From: Candidatus Bilamarchaeum dharawalense | GTDB lineage: Archaea; Micrarchaeota; Micrarchaeia; Anstonellales; Bilamarchaeaceae | Assembly: GCA_902386555.1 (NCBI GenBank) | Contig: CABMJJ010000007.1 | Location: 161,514-225,513, forward strand | Reading direction: 5' to 3' | Length of the DNA stretch: 64,000 bases | The notes under the pieces: model-generated | The model's database searches: none | What the model was told of the DNA's origin: nothing | The model's input: the letters and a program-made list of their open reading frames with translations, nothing else | Program-made: the position numbers and the translations under genes | In this document: positions 50,817-60,000 of the stretch, in pieces | How positions within the stretch are numbered: the first letter of the stretch is position 1 | Layout of the letters: each line of letters opens with the position of its first letter

Positions 50817-51371
50817 GTGACTAATGTTTTCATCATTCATGGAACAGGAGGACACCCCCAAGAGAATTGGTTTCCCTGGTTGAATGCAGAACTAACTAAA
50901 CTTAGGATGAGAGTTATTGTCCCCCAATTTCCAACTCCTGAAAATCAGACACCAAAAACCTGGTTTGATGTTTTTGAAAAATACAAAGGCGATTTTACCC
51001 AGGATAGCATTTTGGTGGCCCATAGTTTAGGTGGGGCATTTGCTTTACGAATTTTAGAACAAAGCAATGTAAGAATAAAAGCAACATTTTTGGTGGCTGC
51101 ACCGATTGGAGTGAGACCAATAAAAAATTGGGATGGTGACCAGCCATTTATAGGTCAACCTTTTGATTGGACAAGGATTAAACAAAATGGCGGTAGGATT
51201 ACGGTCTTTCATTCTGAAGATGATCAGATGGTTTCTGTTGGAAATGAAAGGACACTTGCTAAAAACCTAGACGCTGAATTTGTAGGTTTACCAACTGCCG
51301 GTCATTTCAATGCAAAGGCAGGTTATACAAAATTCGAACTGCTTCTTGATAGGATAAAAATGATAAAATAG
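50817..51371 (+). CDS. Small alpha/beta hydrolase, RBBP9/YdeN type
   Basis: A 184-residue protein. It begins VFIIHGTGGHPQENWFPWL, a beta strand with the HG-x-G oxyanion region, and has the nucleophile elbow VAHSLGGAFA (Ser about 71) and a late catalytic His in GLPTAGHFNAKAG; an Asp in HSEDDQMVS completes the triad. This is the RBBP9/YdeN family, and the substrate is unknown. The start is probably GTG 50817 behind AGGTGAAAA; TTG at 50799 is an in-frame alternative. Confidence 0.85.
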   Translation: MTNVFIIHGTGGHPQENWFPWLNAELTKLRMRVIVPQFPTPENQTPKTWFDVFEKYKGDFTQDSILVAHSLGGAFALRILEQSNVRIKATFLVAAPIGVRPIKNWDGDQPFIGQPFDWTRIKQNGGRITVFHSEDDQMVSVGNERTLAKNLDAEFVGLPTAGHFNAKAGYTKFELLLDRIKMIK

Positions 51372-51388
51372 TACTAAAAAAGAGATTG

Positions 51389-51409
51389 GAAAAGGACCCG
51401 GTCCTTTTC
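51389..51409. terminator. Bidirectional terminator-like hairpin
   Basis: GAAAAGGAC (51389-51397) and GTCCTTTTC (51401-51409) form a perfect nine-base stem with a three-base loop. It lies in the convergent gap between the hydrolase gene and the gene at 51408, with T-rich flanks on one side, so it could end transcription from both directions. Confidence 0.5.
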
Positions 51410-53309
51410 ATTTTGCCATCAGCAACCCAGCAGCTTCGGTATTCTTTTTTGAAAGGAAGATAATGTCGCTGTTGAGAGTACCGCTAACATAGGGCTTGCC
51501 CCAGCTGCTTTCATAGGGTATGGACGTAAATCCAACTGGATAGGCCCAGTAGAAAGAGTCTCCTCTTTCAACAATAATGTAGCCCTGCATCCATTTGTAG
51601 CGGTAGGTATATTCCATCAGCACATCACCCTGCATTTTCCATTTTTTCTCTTCTATAAGTTTCCAGTCTGGTGAAGTAATCACAATGCCAAGGGTTTTTT
51701 CTCCTTTTCCATCAAGTTTCAACTGGGATTCCAGTAGATCTTTCTTAACCTGTGCTAAATCTGGTTGGGTGTACTCATCCTTTGGGGGTTGAATGCTATC
51801 CAATTGCTGAAGGTAGAGTTTTTCACCATCTTTGAGCAACGGGGGTGCTCTTGTTTCAACAAAACCAAGCATGCCATCAAGAATATCTTTGGGAAGCATG
51901 TCCAATGCTTTTGCAGCTTTGAGAGATTTTGTTATTCTATCAAGAGAACCTCTTGCACGAAGATAATTTTCTGAGTAGTATTTCTTACACTCATCATCGC
52001 TTTTGTTTGCCAATAGCTCCGCATTTAATGTTGCTTGTAATAGTGGAGCTAATTTCTTTGCCGTTTGAGTTTTGCTCATGGACACCCTCATAAGACCAAA
52101 CTTTACAGCAATGTTGTAGAAACTCACCGCGCCATTGGCCTGGAAAGTTTTTGGGATATTTTCATTGGCAATCTCCATGGCTTTGTGAAGTGTTTTTGGA
52201 CTTGGAGAAACTTTGAACAGTCCGAAGGCTGATGTGGTTTCTTCAGTATCAGCCCCGTATCGCGTAGAAAGTTGATCAAGATCATAGAACGCATACTTGT
52301 CCTTGGCCGCAGCCTCAGCCAGCATATCAATGCTATCATCCATTTGGTGTTTTTCAAGTGCATCAAATGTGGCCTTGGCTTCAGCAGAACCATATTTTTC
52401 TTTTAAAAATGCAACCAATTGATTGGTCTGTGCTTCTAGACCAGTGGCTCCTGCATTTAGAAGATCCACAAGAACCGTAAGTGTATTTCCATATTGGTTT
52501 TTTGATAGTGCTTCCTGAAAAACCTTAAGTGCCTGGTCAATGCTGGAATAGCCAGGAGTTTCAAAAGGTTCAAACATGGAATTGTAGGTTTCCACATATG
52601 CATTCACAAATTCTTCTGAATATTGGGTGACATCGCCAGGGTCACGGGGTGCCTGTGCCTGATAAAGCAGATTGGATAGTAAACGATAGGCAGTATCAAA
52701 ATCCGTTTTTGCAACATCATTTTTGAACAGCTCCCCAACCATGGAAGAAAATTTGGTTAGTGTATCCACACCCATGCTTTTTGCACGAACAAGGCTACTA
52801 GAACAGGTGGCAATTTTTTCTGATGAATCTGGGGTATTGACTAGTTGAGCGGCGGTTGCCTCATCCAACCCAAGGCCGTCCATGATATATTTAACTACTT
52901 CGGCCTTGGCAGGTTCCAAATCTTTACCGAATTTTGATCGAAGCATGCTAATGGCATTACCAACCTTGGAAAAGGATTCTGGGTTTTTAATGCCAGTGAA
53001 TTTAGAACCAAGAAGCCCGGATAACTGTTGGTTGAGCCCGGCCATGGATTGAATACCTGCAGAGTATCTCTGGGTATTTTTGCTTATATCATCGTAGAGA
53101 GCCATAAGCTCCTTGCCAGGGGCATCAGGGACCCCCTTGAGAATTTTTGTAGCTTTTATTTTGTTATATTCTCTTACAACATCGGAATAGAAAATATACA
53201 TAAGAATGGTGAGTTTTTCCTTGTCATTGGTTTTAAATTCATTAAAAAAAGGCATTAACTCGGTTTTAAAAAACGAAATTTTTCTTCTGTGTTCATCCAT
53301 TGTTACCAT
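51408..53309 (-). CDS. Large helical orphan protein (633 aa)
   Basis: The protein is soluble without a signal peptide or membrane segment and is almost entirely helical (for example KDKYAFYDLDQLSTRYG, LSKNQYGNTLTVLVDLLNAG), followed by a C-terminal domain of about 90 residues that looks beta-rich (MEYTYRYKWMQGYIIVERGD, then SFYWAYPVGFTS). The start is ATG 53309, seven bases after GAGGTG; ATG 53300 is also in frame. I recognise no family. The helical part may be a solenoid or a bundle, and a role in scaffolding is a guess. It is transcribed alone, divergent from surE. Confidence 0.6.
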   Translation of the reverse strand: MVTMDEHRRKISFFKTELMPFFNEFKTNDKEKLTILMYIFYSDVVREYNKIKATKILKGVPDAPGKELMALYDDISKNTQRYSAGIQSMAGLNQQLSGLLGSKFTGIKNPESFSKVGNAISMLRSKFGKDLEPAKAEVVKYIMDGLGLDEATAAQLVNTPDSSEKIATCSSSLVRAKSMGVDTLTKFSSMVGELFKNDVAKTDFDTAYRLLSNLLYQAQAPRDPGDVTQYSEEFVNAYVETYNSMFEPFETPGYSSIDQALKVFQEALSKNQYGNTLTVLVDLLNAGATGLEAQTNQLVAFLKEKYGSAEAKATFDALEKHQMDDSIDMLAEAAAKDKYAFYDLDQLSTRYGADTEETTSAFGLFKVSPSPKTLHKAMEIANENIPKTFQANGAVSFYNIAVKFGLMRVSMSKTQTAKKLAPLLQATLNAELLANKSDDECKKYYSENYLRARGSLDRITKSLKAAKALDMLPKDILDGMLGFVETRAPPLLKDGEKLYLQQLDSIQPPKDEYTQPDLAQVKKDLLESQLKLDGKGEKTLGIVITSPDWKLIEEKKWKMQGDVLMEYTYRYKWMQGYIIVERGDSFYWAYPVGFTSIPYESSWGKPYVSGTLNSDIIFLSKKNTEAAGLLMAK

Positions 53310-53373
53310 AGAACTACACCTCAACTATGGAACTCAGGAAATGCTTTTAATCTAGACTATTGCCAATCAGGTT

Positions 53374-54096
53374 ATGACTATTCTTGTTACCAATGATGAT
53401 GGTGATTCTGAAGGATTACGAATATTGCTGGGGGTGGCAAATAAATTTGACAATGCCTATGCAATAATTCCAAATAGACAACGCAGTGCCGTATCAGGAG
53501 CACTGACCATGCACAAACCCATCAGATTGCACAGAATAGAGAGTAATATTCACTCGATAAATGGAACGCCATCGGATTGTGTTCTTTTTTCTATTTTTTC
53601 AAAGGAGTTCCCGAAACCAAACCTGGTCCTTTCTGGAATTAATTGGGGAGATAATGCAGGCATAGACTGCCTTCTTGGATCTGGAACCATTGCTGCTTGT
53701 TGGCAGGCTGCTTTAGAGGGGATACCAGGAATAGCATTTTCTTTAGCAAAAAAAGAAAGGAATTGGCATAAAGAAGGTTGGGGTGAAAAGGAAAAAATAG
53801 CTGGTACAGTAGAGAAGATAATTAAAACACTAAAACCAAAATTAAAACCCGAAACTTTTTTCAATGTGAATTTACCGACAGATTTGGAAAATGCAAAAAT
53901 AGTGTACATGCAAAAAATGCAGAGAGATCGTTTCGGAGTGGCTGTGGAAAAAAGAATAGATCCCTATGGCAATCCCTATTTTTGGATAAGTGGAATATTA
54001 AAGAAAACAGAGAAGGGAACCGATGTCCACGAAGTCATTGAAAATAGGAATATTGTGATAAGTGAGATTCCATTATCCATCTTCGAAAAACCCTAA
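53374..54096 (+). CDS. surE: 5'/3'-nucleotidase SurE
   Basis: A 240-residue metal-dependent phosphatase. The N-terminal TNDDGDSEGLRIL contains the paired Asp8-Asp9 metal ligands; NRQRSAVSGALTMHKPI, INGTPSDCV and SGINWGDNAGIDCLLGSGTI are further hallmarks. SurE removes phosphate from nucleoside monophosphates. It overlaps the convergent epimerase gene by four bases. Confidence 0.95.
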   Translation: MTILVTNDDGDSEGLRILLGVANKFDNAYAIIPNRQRSAVSGALTMHKPIRLHRIESNIHSINGTPSDCVLFSIFSKEFPKPNLVLSGINWGDNAGIDCLLGSGTIAACWQAALEGIPGIAFSLAKKERNWHKEGWGEKEKIAGTVEKIIKTLKPKLKPETFFNVNLPTDLENAKIVYMQKMQRDRFGVAVEKRIDPYGNPYFWISGILKKTEKGTDVHEVIENRNIVISEIPLSIFEKP

Positions 54097-54944
54097 TCTA
54101 ATTTTGAATAGTATTTCTTGTAATCCTCCTCCAGGCCTTTCAGAAGAGGAGTAAATTTTATACCCAAGGATTTGAGTTTTTTATTACTACATAAAAAAGT
54201 TTCATTGGCAAAGGGAAACTCATCTTGATTGAAATTTTTACCATCAGCACTGGGATTGAAACTTAACATGGGTTTTTTGCCAACGATTTTACCCATCTCT
54301 TCAACTAGATTTTGCAATGAAATCCTGTCATCTCCGACGCAGTTGAATGCACCCTGAACTTTTTCCTCCGCAAGAAGAGATAGGGAATTTGCAACTTCTT
54401 TTGCAAAGACAAATTGCACAAGAGCCTGCCCGTCACCTGGCAGGGTTATTGGTACATTGGACTTTATTCTGGAATAGATAAAATGCTCACGATCGCAATA
54501 ATTATTTGGTCCGAGAATGTAAACGGGGCGTATTGACGCAAATTTGATTCCGCTTTCTTGGAGTACATTTTCACATTCCACCTTTCCCAGATTATACTCC
54601 CCCCACAGAGGCCAGACACCAAGTTCGGATTCTTCAGTTAGAGGGAAAGTATTTGTTTTTTTGTAGGCAGCAGCACTACTAAAATGAATAAAAAAATCAA
54701 AATCAATTTGTTGGATCGCTGCTTTGGTCTGACTGCCAGCATAGGCACACATATCTATAACAATATCAAAATGCTTGTTTAGAGGAAATCCGTTGTTCCT
54801 ATCACCTTGAATAAAATTAATGGCAGTATAGTTGGAACGAACGTGTCCACGATTAAAGAGAGTGATATTGTGCTTTTTTTTAAGTAGATTTTCAACTAGC
54901 AAAGGACCTACAAAACGAGAACCACCGATAATCAGGATGTCCAT
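54093..54944 (-). CDS. NAD-dependent epimerase/dehydratase family protein
   Basis: A 283-residue extended SDR protein. It begins MDILIIGGSRFVGPLLVENL with the nucleotide-binding GGSRFVG motif and continues with FNRGHVRSNY and DIVIDMCAYAGSQT. Instead of a clear Y-x-x-x-K catalytic pair, it shows YNLGKVECE, where Tyr and Lys have the spacing Y-x-x-x-K; the Ser-rich HFSSAAAY precedes it. The type resembles the CSP41/isoflavone-reductase-like branch of the epimerase superfamily, so the substrate is open. An AGAGGTTG ribosome site precedes ATG 54944. Confidence 0.82.
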   Translation of the reverse strand: MDILIIGGSRFVGPLLVENLLKKKHNITLFNRGHVRSNYTAINFIQGDRNNGFPLNKHFDIVIDMCAYAGSQTKAAIQQIDFDFFIHFSSAAAYKKTNTFPLTEESELGVWPLWGEYNLGKVECENVLQESGIKFASIRPVYILGPNNYCDREHFIYSRIKSNVPITLPGDGQALVQFVFAKEVANSLSLLAEEKVQGAFNCVGDDRISLQNLVEEMGKIVGKKPMLSFNPSADGKNFNQDEFPFANETFLCSNKKLKSLGIKFTPLLKGLEEDYKKYYSKLD

Positions 54945-54969
54945 GAAATGCAACCTCTTTTACAAATAA

Positions 54970-55044
54970 CCGGGGTTGCCCCCGGGCGTATGCTTGTTCA
55001 ACCTTACTCTCATCGTTTAAAACTCAAGGGGCCATTAGGCATAC
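54970..55044 (-). ncRNA. GC-rich structured intergenic element, family unknown
   Basis: The 120-base gap upstream of the epimerase gene contains CCGGGG (54970-54975) with CCCCGG (54980-54985) as a strong hairpin, and GTATGC (54988-54993) with GCATAC (55039-55044) as a closing stem of a 57-base unit. The GC level stands out from the surrounding AT-rich gaps. It may be a small RNA, a leader or a terminator for the 80-residue gene. No tRNA can be drawn. Confidence 0.3.
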
Positions 55045-55068
55045 ACGTGTAGAATAGGATAAGAAGAA

Positions 55069-55311
55069 TTAATAACTACTGAGAAGGTCCTTACCGAATT
55101 GACGCACTTCTTGTTTAAACTGTCTGAATTCTTCTCGTCTTTCATCTCGAACATCGGCACGTGTTCGTGGTGGAACTGGTATACCTAAAGAGTTCGGAGT
55201 TGAAAAATCTCTTTTCCAGAATTTTGTCAGTTCGCAGCTTCTGTGGAGAGTACGAATTCCTGCTCCAAATATATAGGGTGCTGAATGAGTTAATGCATAA
55301 TGAAGTGTCAT
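55069..55311 (-). CDS. Small basic/acidic orphan protein (80 aa)
   Basis: The frame starts at ATG 55311, with TTTTATATC centred about 25 bases upstream on the same strand, so a leaderless transcript is likely. The product has a short N-terminal region with Cys (RTLHRSCELTKFW), a Pro-rich centre (GIPVPPRTRAD) and a charged C-terminal helix (RREEFRQFKQEVRQFGKDLL). No homologue is recognised. The promoter position supports it, but coding is not certain. Confidence 0.5.
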   Translation of the reverse strand: MTLHYALTHSAPYIFGAGIRTLHRSCELTKFWKRDFSTPNSLGIPVPPRTRADVRDERREEFRQFKQEVRQFGKDLLSSY

Positions 55312-55359
55312 GTGGTAGAATATAGATATAAAAGCTTAAAAACAGGCGAGAATCACAAG

Positions 55360-55794
55360 TTAAAATGCACTTCGTCTTGTTCTAACATGCACAGTGGCAT
55401 TGAATTTCTTCTTTAAAAGGGTTTTAGCTGCCTTAATCCTCTCGCCATCTCTTCCAATGGCTATCCCCCTGTCCTTCTCTTCAATGGTAAGCATAACAGC
55501 TTTTTCACCCATAATATCGCGAACTTCCATTTCATAGATTTTTATGTTACCAAAGAAATTTCTAATGAATATTTCAAGATCAGGACTGTCGGCAACGATA
55601 ATCACTCGTTTTCTGAAAACTTCACCGAGCTTCTTAATATTTGAAGCATTTTTTCCAATTGCCTTGCCCAGAACATCAGGGCTAACTAGAAAGAGAATGG
55701 AGGATTCAGTAGCAATATAATCAGATGGCATAACGTGGGTTATTTTCTCAAAATTCGAAAACATTGTCAGATCGTCTTCAGTCAATTCAACCAT
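55360..55794 (-). CDS. nusA: Archaeal NusA-like transcription factor
   Basis: A 144-residue protein with two KH domains: VSPDVLGKAIGKNASNIKKL and EKDRGIAIGRDGERIKAAKT, each with the GxxG-type loop. Archaeal NusA lacks the N-terminal RNAP-binding domain of the bacterial protein. It is the last gene of the RNA polymerase operon, 39 bases after L30e. In many archaea S12, S7 and elongation factors follow, but here the operon ends. Confidence 0.95.
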   Translation of the reverse strand: MVELTEDDLTMFSNFEKITHVMPSDYIATESSILFLVSPDVLGKAIGKNASNIKKLGEVFRKRVIIVADSPDLEIFIRNFFGNIKIYEMEVRDIMGEKAVMLTIEEKDRGIAIGRDGERIKAAKTLLKKKFNATVHVRTRRSAF

Positions 55795-55833
55795 ATATGA
55801 TTACCATCCTAGATAAAAATAAATAATAAAAGA

Positions 55834-56238
55834 TTATTTTGCAAGGTCCAGAATATTGGACGAACCTTCATTGTAGACAGATAGAACAGATACTGGAAAT
55901 GGTTTACCACAAACCGATCCGAGCTCCACACTGCTTCCATCATATATAATTACTGGTATTTTTGAACCGGTTGCAAATTTTTCAACTTTTTCTTTAATAG
56001 AAGGTGGAGTGTTGCTGGCAATTACAAGAAGTTTTGCCTTACCACTGGCTGTTGAAATACTGGCACGAGCACCAAACTCAACAGAACCACTTTCAACTGC
56101 AAGTCTTATTGCAACGGTGATTGGGTTTTCTCTTTCTTTCTTTGTCTTTCTCCTTCTAACTACCTTTCTGACCTTAACTTTCTTTGTCTTTATTTCCTCT
56201 TCATCTACTTCAGGAGTATCTTCAACTTCATCAGCCAT
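55834..56238 (-). CDS. rpl30e: Ribosomal protein L30e with charged N-terminal extension
   Basis: The 95 C-terminal residues match L30e: AIRLAVESGSVEFGARASIS, then KLLVIASNTPPSIKEKVEKF and VPVIIYDG-like IPVIIYDGSSVELG with GKPFPVSVLSV. A 38-residue N-terminal stretch is first acidic (DEVEDTPEVDEEE) and then strongly basic (KKVKVRKVVRRRKTKKERE), unusual for L30e. The start ATG 56238 follows AAGGTGAA and lies six bases after the rpoA'' stop. Confidence 0.92.
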   Translation of the reverse strand: MADEVEDTPEVDEEEIKTKKVKVRKVVRRRKTKKERENPITVAIRLAVESGSVEFGARASISTASGKAKLLVIASNTPPSIKEKVEKFATGSKIPVIIYDGSSVELGSVCGKPFPVSVLSVYNEGSSNILDLAK

Positions 56239-56243
56239 TAAAT

Positions 56244-57302
56244 TCACCTTTTCTTAGTATGTTTCATTACAAGCCTAATTTTACCAGTACCGACTGGCAC
56301 TGTTTGACCAACTATAATGTTTTCCGTAACTCCGATGAGCTTTTCTTCTTCAGAAAATGCACTGGCATTAATAAGATGTTTTATTGTTTCTTCGAAAGCT
56401 GCCCTTCCGAGAACACCAATCTTTTCACCAGATAACCCGTGTCTTCCGATTGATTTTACGGAACCAGCGTAGGTCATCGCATCTGCGATTAACATGATAT
56501 GGCGAACATCAACATACAACTTCTGCATGTTCATAACATCAGTAATTTCGCGCACGATTGCATTTCTTGCAGCCTCAATTCCATAGACTCGCTCTATTTC
56601 TTTGATGTTGTTCGTATAAATGCGCTTTGGATCGACAGCGAGATTTTCAGAAGCTCCGACAATATTGAAACCACCGGCGCGAACAAAATAATCTTCTGCT
56701 CCCTTAATAACAACTGCCTTGTGAATACCACGCACGCCACGAACAATGGTATCGCGAACCTTCTGGGTGAGCTTTCGCACTGCCCTTGCAGTTAGTTTTT
56801 TTTCTTTTTTGTCCTTGTCAGCATCCTTTGTTTTGGTTTCTGAAGCTGGTTTAAGTATGACATTTGTTTCGTCAATTTTTACATCTCCTGGGAATGATTC
56901 GAGTGCCTTTTTAACCATGGCAAAGGTTATGCCCTGGGATTTACCATCTTTTTCATTAAACAAAACCTTGATGGTCAAACTTTCAAGATCATCTTCAACA
57001 TCAGCAACATCGGATACGAAAACACTGGCAAGTTCTTTTGCGACTTTCTCGGCATCGCCCCTGCTTCTGGCATAGGATGACTTCAGGTGGATATCGATAA
57101 TTGCTTTCTTTGGTTCTTTTTTCGCATCCACGATTTCGATTAACCTGGGCAACCCAGTTGGTACGTGTTCAGCAACACCTGCATAGTGGAACGTACGCAT
57201 TGTCATCTGCGTACCAGGTTCACCAATACTTTGAGCACAGACAACACCAACAGCCTCATAGGCCGGGATTTTTAGCGATTGTTGTTTAGTAGATTTCATC
57301 AT
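56244..57302 (-). CDS. rpoA2: RNA polymerase subunit A''
   Basis: A 352-residue subunit, the C-terminal part of the largest RNAP chain in archaea. It starts [20 protein letters not shown], followed by the [20 protein letters not shown] trigger-loop region and [14 protein letters not shown]. The start is ATG 57302 behind AGGTGATT, just after rpoA' ends. A Lys/Asp-rich linker (about 150-175, [15 protein letters not shown]) separates two regions. A longer frame upstream overlaps rpoA' and is not used. Confidence 0.97.
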   Translation of the reverse strand: MMKSTKQQSLKIPAYEAVGVVCAQSIGEPGTQMTMRTFHYAGVAEHVPTGLPRLIEIVDAKKEPKKAIIDIHLKSSYARSRGDAEKVAKELASVFVSDVADVEDDLESLTIKVLFNEKDGKSQGITFAMVKKALESFPGDVKIDETNVILKPASETKTKDADKDKKEKKLTARAVRKLTQKVRDTIVRGVRGIHKAVVIKGAEDYFVRAGGFNIVGASENLAVDPKRIYTNNIKEIERVYGIEAARNAIVREITDVMNMQKLYVDVRHIMLIADAMTYAGSVKSIGRHGLSGEKIGVLGRAAFEETIKHLINASAFSEEEKLIGVTENIIVGQTVPVGTGKIRLVMKHTKKR

Positions 57303-57309
57303 AATCACC

Positions 57310-59988
57310 TTATGCAGTATCCACATCATCTTGCTTGGCATCTCCGCCAACTTCAGCAGTGGACGAGTACATTGGGTCTTTTCCATCCCCACCGTAAATG
57401 AATTGAACAACACTCATATCAGCATTTCTAACAGTGAAATCATCAAACACAACAAGATCCTGAAGTGCGTTGATCAATCTGCGCTGCATGTAACCTGATC
57501 GAGCGGTTCTAATTGCTGTATTAACAAGAGCTTCACGACCACCCATGGCATGCATGAGGAATTCGTAGGGAGTAAGACCCCTGTGGAATGATGAGTAGAC
57601 AAATCCTTTTTCCGGACCGGTAACTGCACCTTCTTTGAAATAGGGTAATATTCTTCTTCTGTAGCCTCTTGTGATTCTCTTATTTCGCACAGTCTGTTGT
57701 GCAACAAGAGCAGACATCTGAATTGCATTAAGCAGACTACCACGTGCACCGATCTTGGCCATGATAATGGATGGATTGTCTAACCCAAGATCAACTTCCA
57801 CCAGCTTACCAACATCTTCACGAGTTTTAGTTGTTATTTCCATGATAAGTCCTTCAAGAGTTTCTCTAAGGCTCATACCAGGAGCACGTTCAAGTGATCG
57901 GTTTCTGTATTGCATGATAAGATTGTCAATTTCACGATTCATCTTATCAGTTACTTCTTTGGCTTTTTCTTCACCTTTCTTAGAAAGTGAATAATCTTCA
58001 AGAGAAACACTTAGACCATGATAGGAAAGTGCTTCGAGGGCAAGTCTGCAGGAATTATCAATGAAATTCTTGGTGAACTCTGGGCCGTGAACAACGAACA
58101 TGTGCTCAAGTAATTCACCTTCCATTGCCTTGCTTTCCACTGAACCTTTGATGAGTTTACCATTCTTTATGACGATTTCCTCACCAAGTTTTGAGGTTAA
58201 TTTCAGGTTGGTATCATCTGGCAACAGTAGAGAAAACAAAAGCTTTCCGGAATATTTGTCTTTCTTATCTGGTTCTGGAAGCTCGGTTATCCCAATTAGA
58301 TAAAGCATGCTTGATGCTTCAGCTTTTGTGAATTCTGTTTCGTCTTTAGTTAAGAAGTAAAGACCGGAAACATGATCTTCCTGTGGTTTGATGATTGCGT
58401 GACCATGCCTTGGAGAAAGAAGCTGTTTTTCAACCTTTGTTAAATGTCTGGCTTCAGCCTGGGCTTCTTCAGTCTGCATGATGTGCAGATTCATTTCATC
58501 GCCATCAAAGTCTGCGTTGTATGGCGAAACAGTAACTGGGTTGAGACGGAATGTTTTTCCTGGAAGAACTCGGATATCATGTGCCATCATGGAAATTCTG
58601 TGAAGAGATGGCTGTCTATTGAAAAGTGCGATATCACCATCAACAATTTGTCGTTCCAGTGTGTAACCAACTTTCAGGTTTTCGATCTGCTCTTTTCTCA
58701 TTTCAGGAGTATCGCCGACCTTTATTCTTCGCCCGTCGCTTCTTATTATATACAGAGCTTTAGGGTAACCTTCGGAAAGAATAAGCTCCTTACAATAGGG
58801 CAAATTCCATTCGGTAACCTTCATTGGAATGGTAAGTTCTTCAGCAATAAGCTGGGGAACACCGACTTCGTCAAGATCTATTCGTGGATCTGGTGAAACA
58901 ACTGTTCTGGCTGAGAAGTTAACACGCTTACCAGATAGGTTGTATCTGAAACGTCCTTCCTTTCCCTTAAGTCTCTGGGCCAGTGTTTTAAGTGGTCTTC
59001 CACTTCGGTGTCTTGCGGGTGGAATGTTTGCGGTTTCATTATCAAAGTAGGTTGTAACATGGTACTGTAAAAGTTCCCAGAGGTCTTCGATAATTAACTG
59101 GGGTGCACCGGCATTGATGTTTGCATCAAGTTTCTGATTGATTCTGATAACATCAACCAATTTGTGGGTAAGATCGTCTTCGCTTCTTTCACCGGTTTCA
59201 AGAGTAATTGATGGTCTGACGTTAACAGGTGGAACCGGGAGTGCAGTTATGATCATCCACTCAGGGCGTGAATACAATGGATCAAAACCAAGCTCGCGCA
59301 AATCACCGTCGTTTATGCCAGCAAGCCAATCGCGAATGTCGGTTGGAAGCATCATATCCTTGTCTCTGAAGATGGTAGTTGGCTTCATGAATTTTATTTC
59401 TGGAAGCTCGATGCTACAGTGGGGACATTTTCTTGATCCCTTGTCTTTCTTTTTCTTCTTTGTCACTGCATCCACATTTTGTGCAGCTTCGGTGGAAGCA
59501 GTAATTTTAGTTGCAGCAACATCCAAAAGAGATGGAACTTCATCACTTACCTGCGCAACTGCAGCAGGTACTGCTGGCTTTGCAACAGGAACTTCAGGTT
59601 TTTCTTCATCGGCAAGTTTGTCCACAGTTTTTTCAAGTTCTTCAATTTCTTTCACAGCTTTTTTAGAAAGAAGCTTACGACAGCTGGGACAGGTTGACTT
59701 TAAGACGTAGTAAATGTGCTTTGCAAATTCAACATGAAGAACTGGACGAACAATATCAATGTGACCAAAGTGGCCTGGGCATTCCTTTACCGTACCACCA
59801 CAGGTTTTACATCGAAGGCCCGGGTCAACAACACCAAGCCTGGTGTCCACAAGTCCGCCATCAATTGGGTAACCATCATCATCATAGGTATCAGGCACCA
59901 CAATTTTTGCAGCTGACATTTTTCTGATCATTTCTGGCGAGAACAAAGAAAATTTCAATTTATCAAGAACTTTTTGAACTTCAACCAT
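57310..59988 (-). CDS. rpoA1: RNA polymerase subunit A'
   Basis: An 892-residue subunit carrying the active site: [13 protein letters not shown] with three Mg-binding aspartates. Zinc motifs near the N-terminus are [17 protein letters not shown] and CPSCRK (100-103), with a late pair CPHC (188-191). Between these last two pairs is an unusual low-complexity Ala/Pro/Glu/Lys-rich insertion at about 125-183. The remainder is collinear with archaeal A'. A CGAGGTG ribosome site precedes ATG 59988. Confidence 0.98.
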   Translation of the reverse strand: MVEVQKVLDKLKFSLFSPEMIRKMSAAKIVVPDTYDDDGYPIDGGLVDTRLGVVDPGLRCKTCGGTVKECPGHFGHIDIVRPVLHVEFAKHIYYVLKSTCPSCRKLLSKKAVKEIEELEKTVDKLADEEKPEVPVAKPAVPAAVAQVSDEVPSLLDVAATKITASTEAAQNVDAVTKKKKKDKGSRKCPHCSIELPEIKFMKPTTIFRDKDMMLPTDIRDWLAGINDGDLRELGFDPLYSRPEWMIITALPVPPVNVRPSITLETGERSEDDLTHKLVDVIRINQKLDANINAGAPQLIIEDLWELLQYHVTTYFDNETANIPPARHRSGRPLKTLAQRLKGKEGRFRYNLSGKRVNFSARTVVSPDPRIDLDEVGVPQLIAEELTIPMKVTEWNLPYCKELILSEGYPKALYIIRSDGRRIKVGDTPEMRKEQIENLKVGYTLERQIVDGDIALFNRQPSLHRISMMAHDIRVLPGKTFRLNPVTVSPYNADFDGDEMNLHIMQTEEAQAEARHLTKVEKQLLSPRHGHAIIKPQEDHVSGLYFLTKDETEFTKAEASSMLYLIGITELPEPDKKDKYSGKLLFSLLLPDDTNLKLTSKLGEEIVIKNGKLIKGSVESKAMEGELLEHMFVVHGPEFTKNFIDNSCRLALEALSYHGLSVSLEDYSLSKKGEEKAKEVTDKMNREIDNLIMQYRNRSLERAPGMSLRETLEGLIMEITTKTREDVGKLVEVDLGLDNPSIIMAKIGARGSLLNAIQMSALVAQQTVRNKRITRGYRRRILPYFKEGAVTGPEKGFVYSSFHRGLTPYEFLMHAMGGREALVNTAIRTARSGYMQRRLINALQDLVVFDDFTVRNADMSVVQFIYGGDGKDPMYSSTAEVGGDAKQDDVDTA

Positions 59989-60000
59989 GTGAGCACCTCG

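Noticed and set aside
54961..55050. tRNA gene on the minus strand
   Set aside because: A six-base acceptor-like stem can be drawn, but no T-loop (TTCRA) or D-arm fits and the length is too short.
59138..59710. 190-residue frame opposite rpoA'
   Set aside because: It is antisense to the conserved subunit, with Ser/Phe-rich composition typical of shadow frames.
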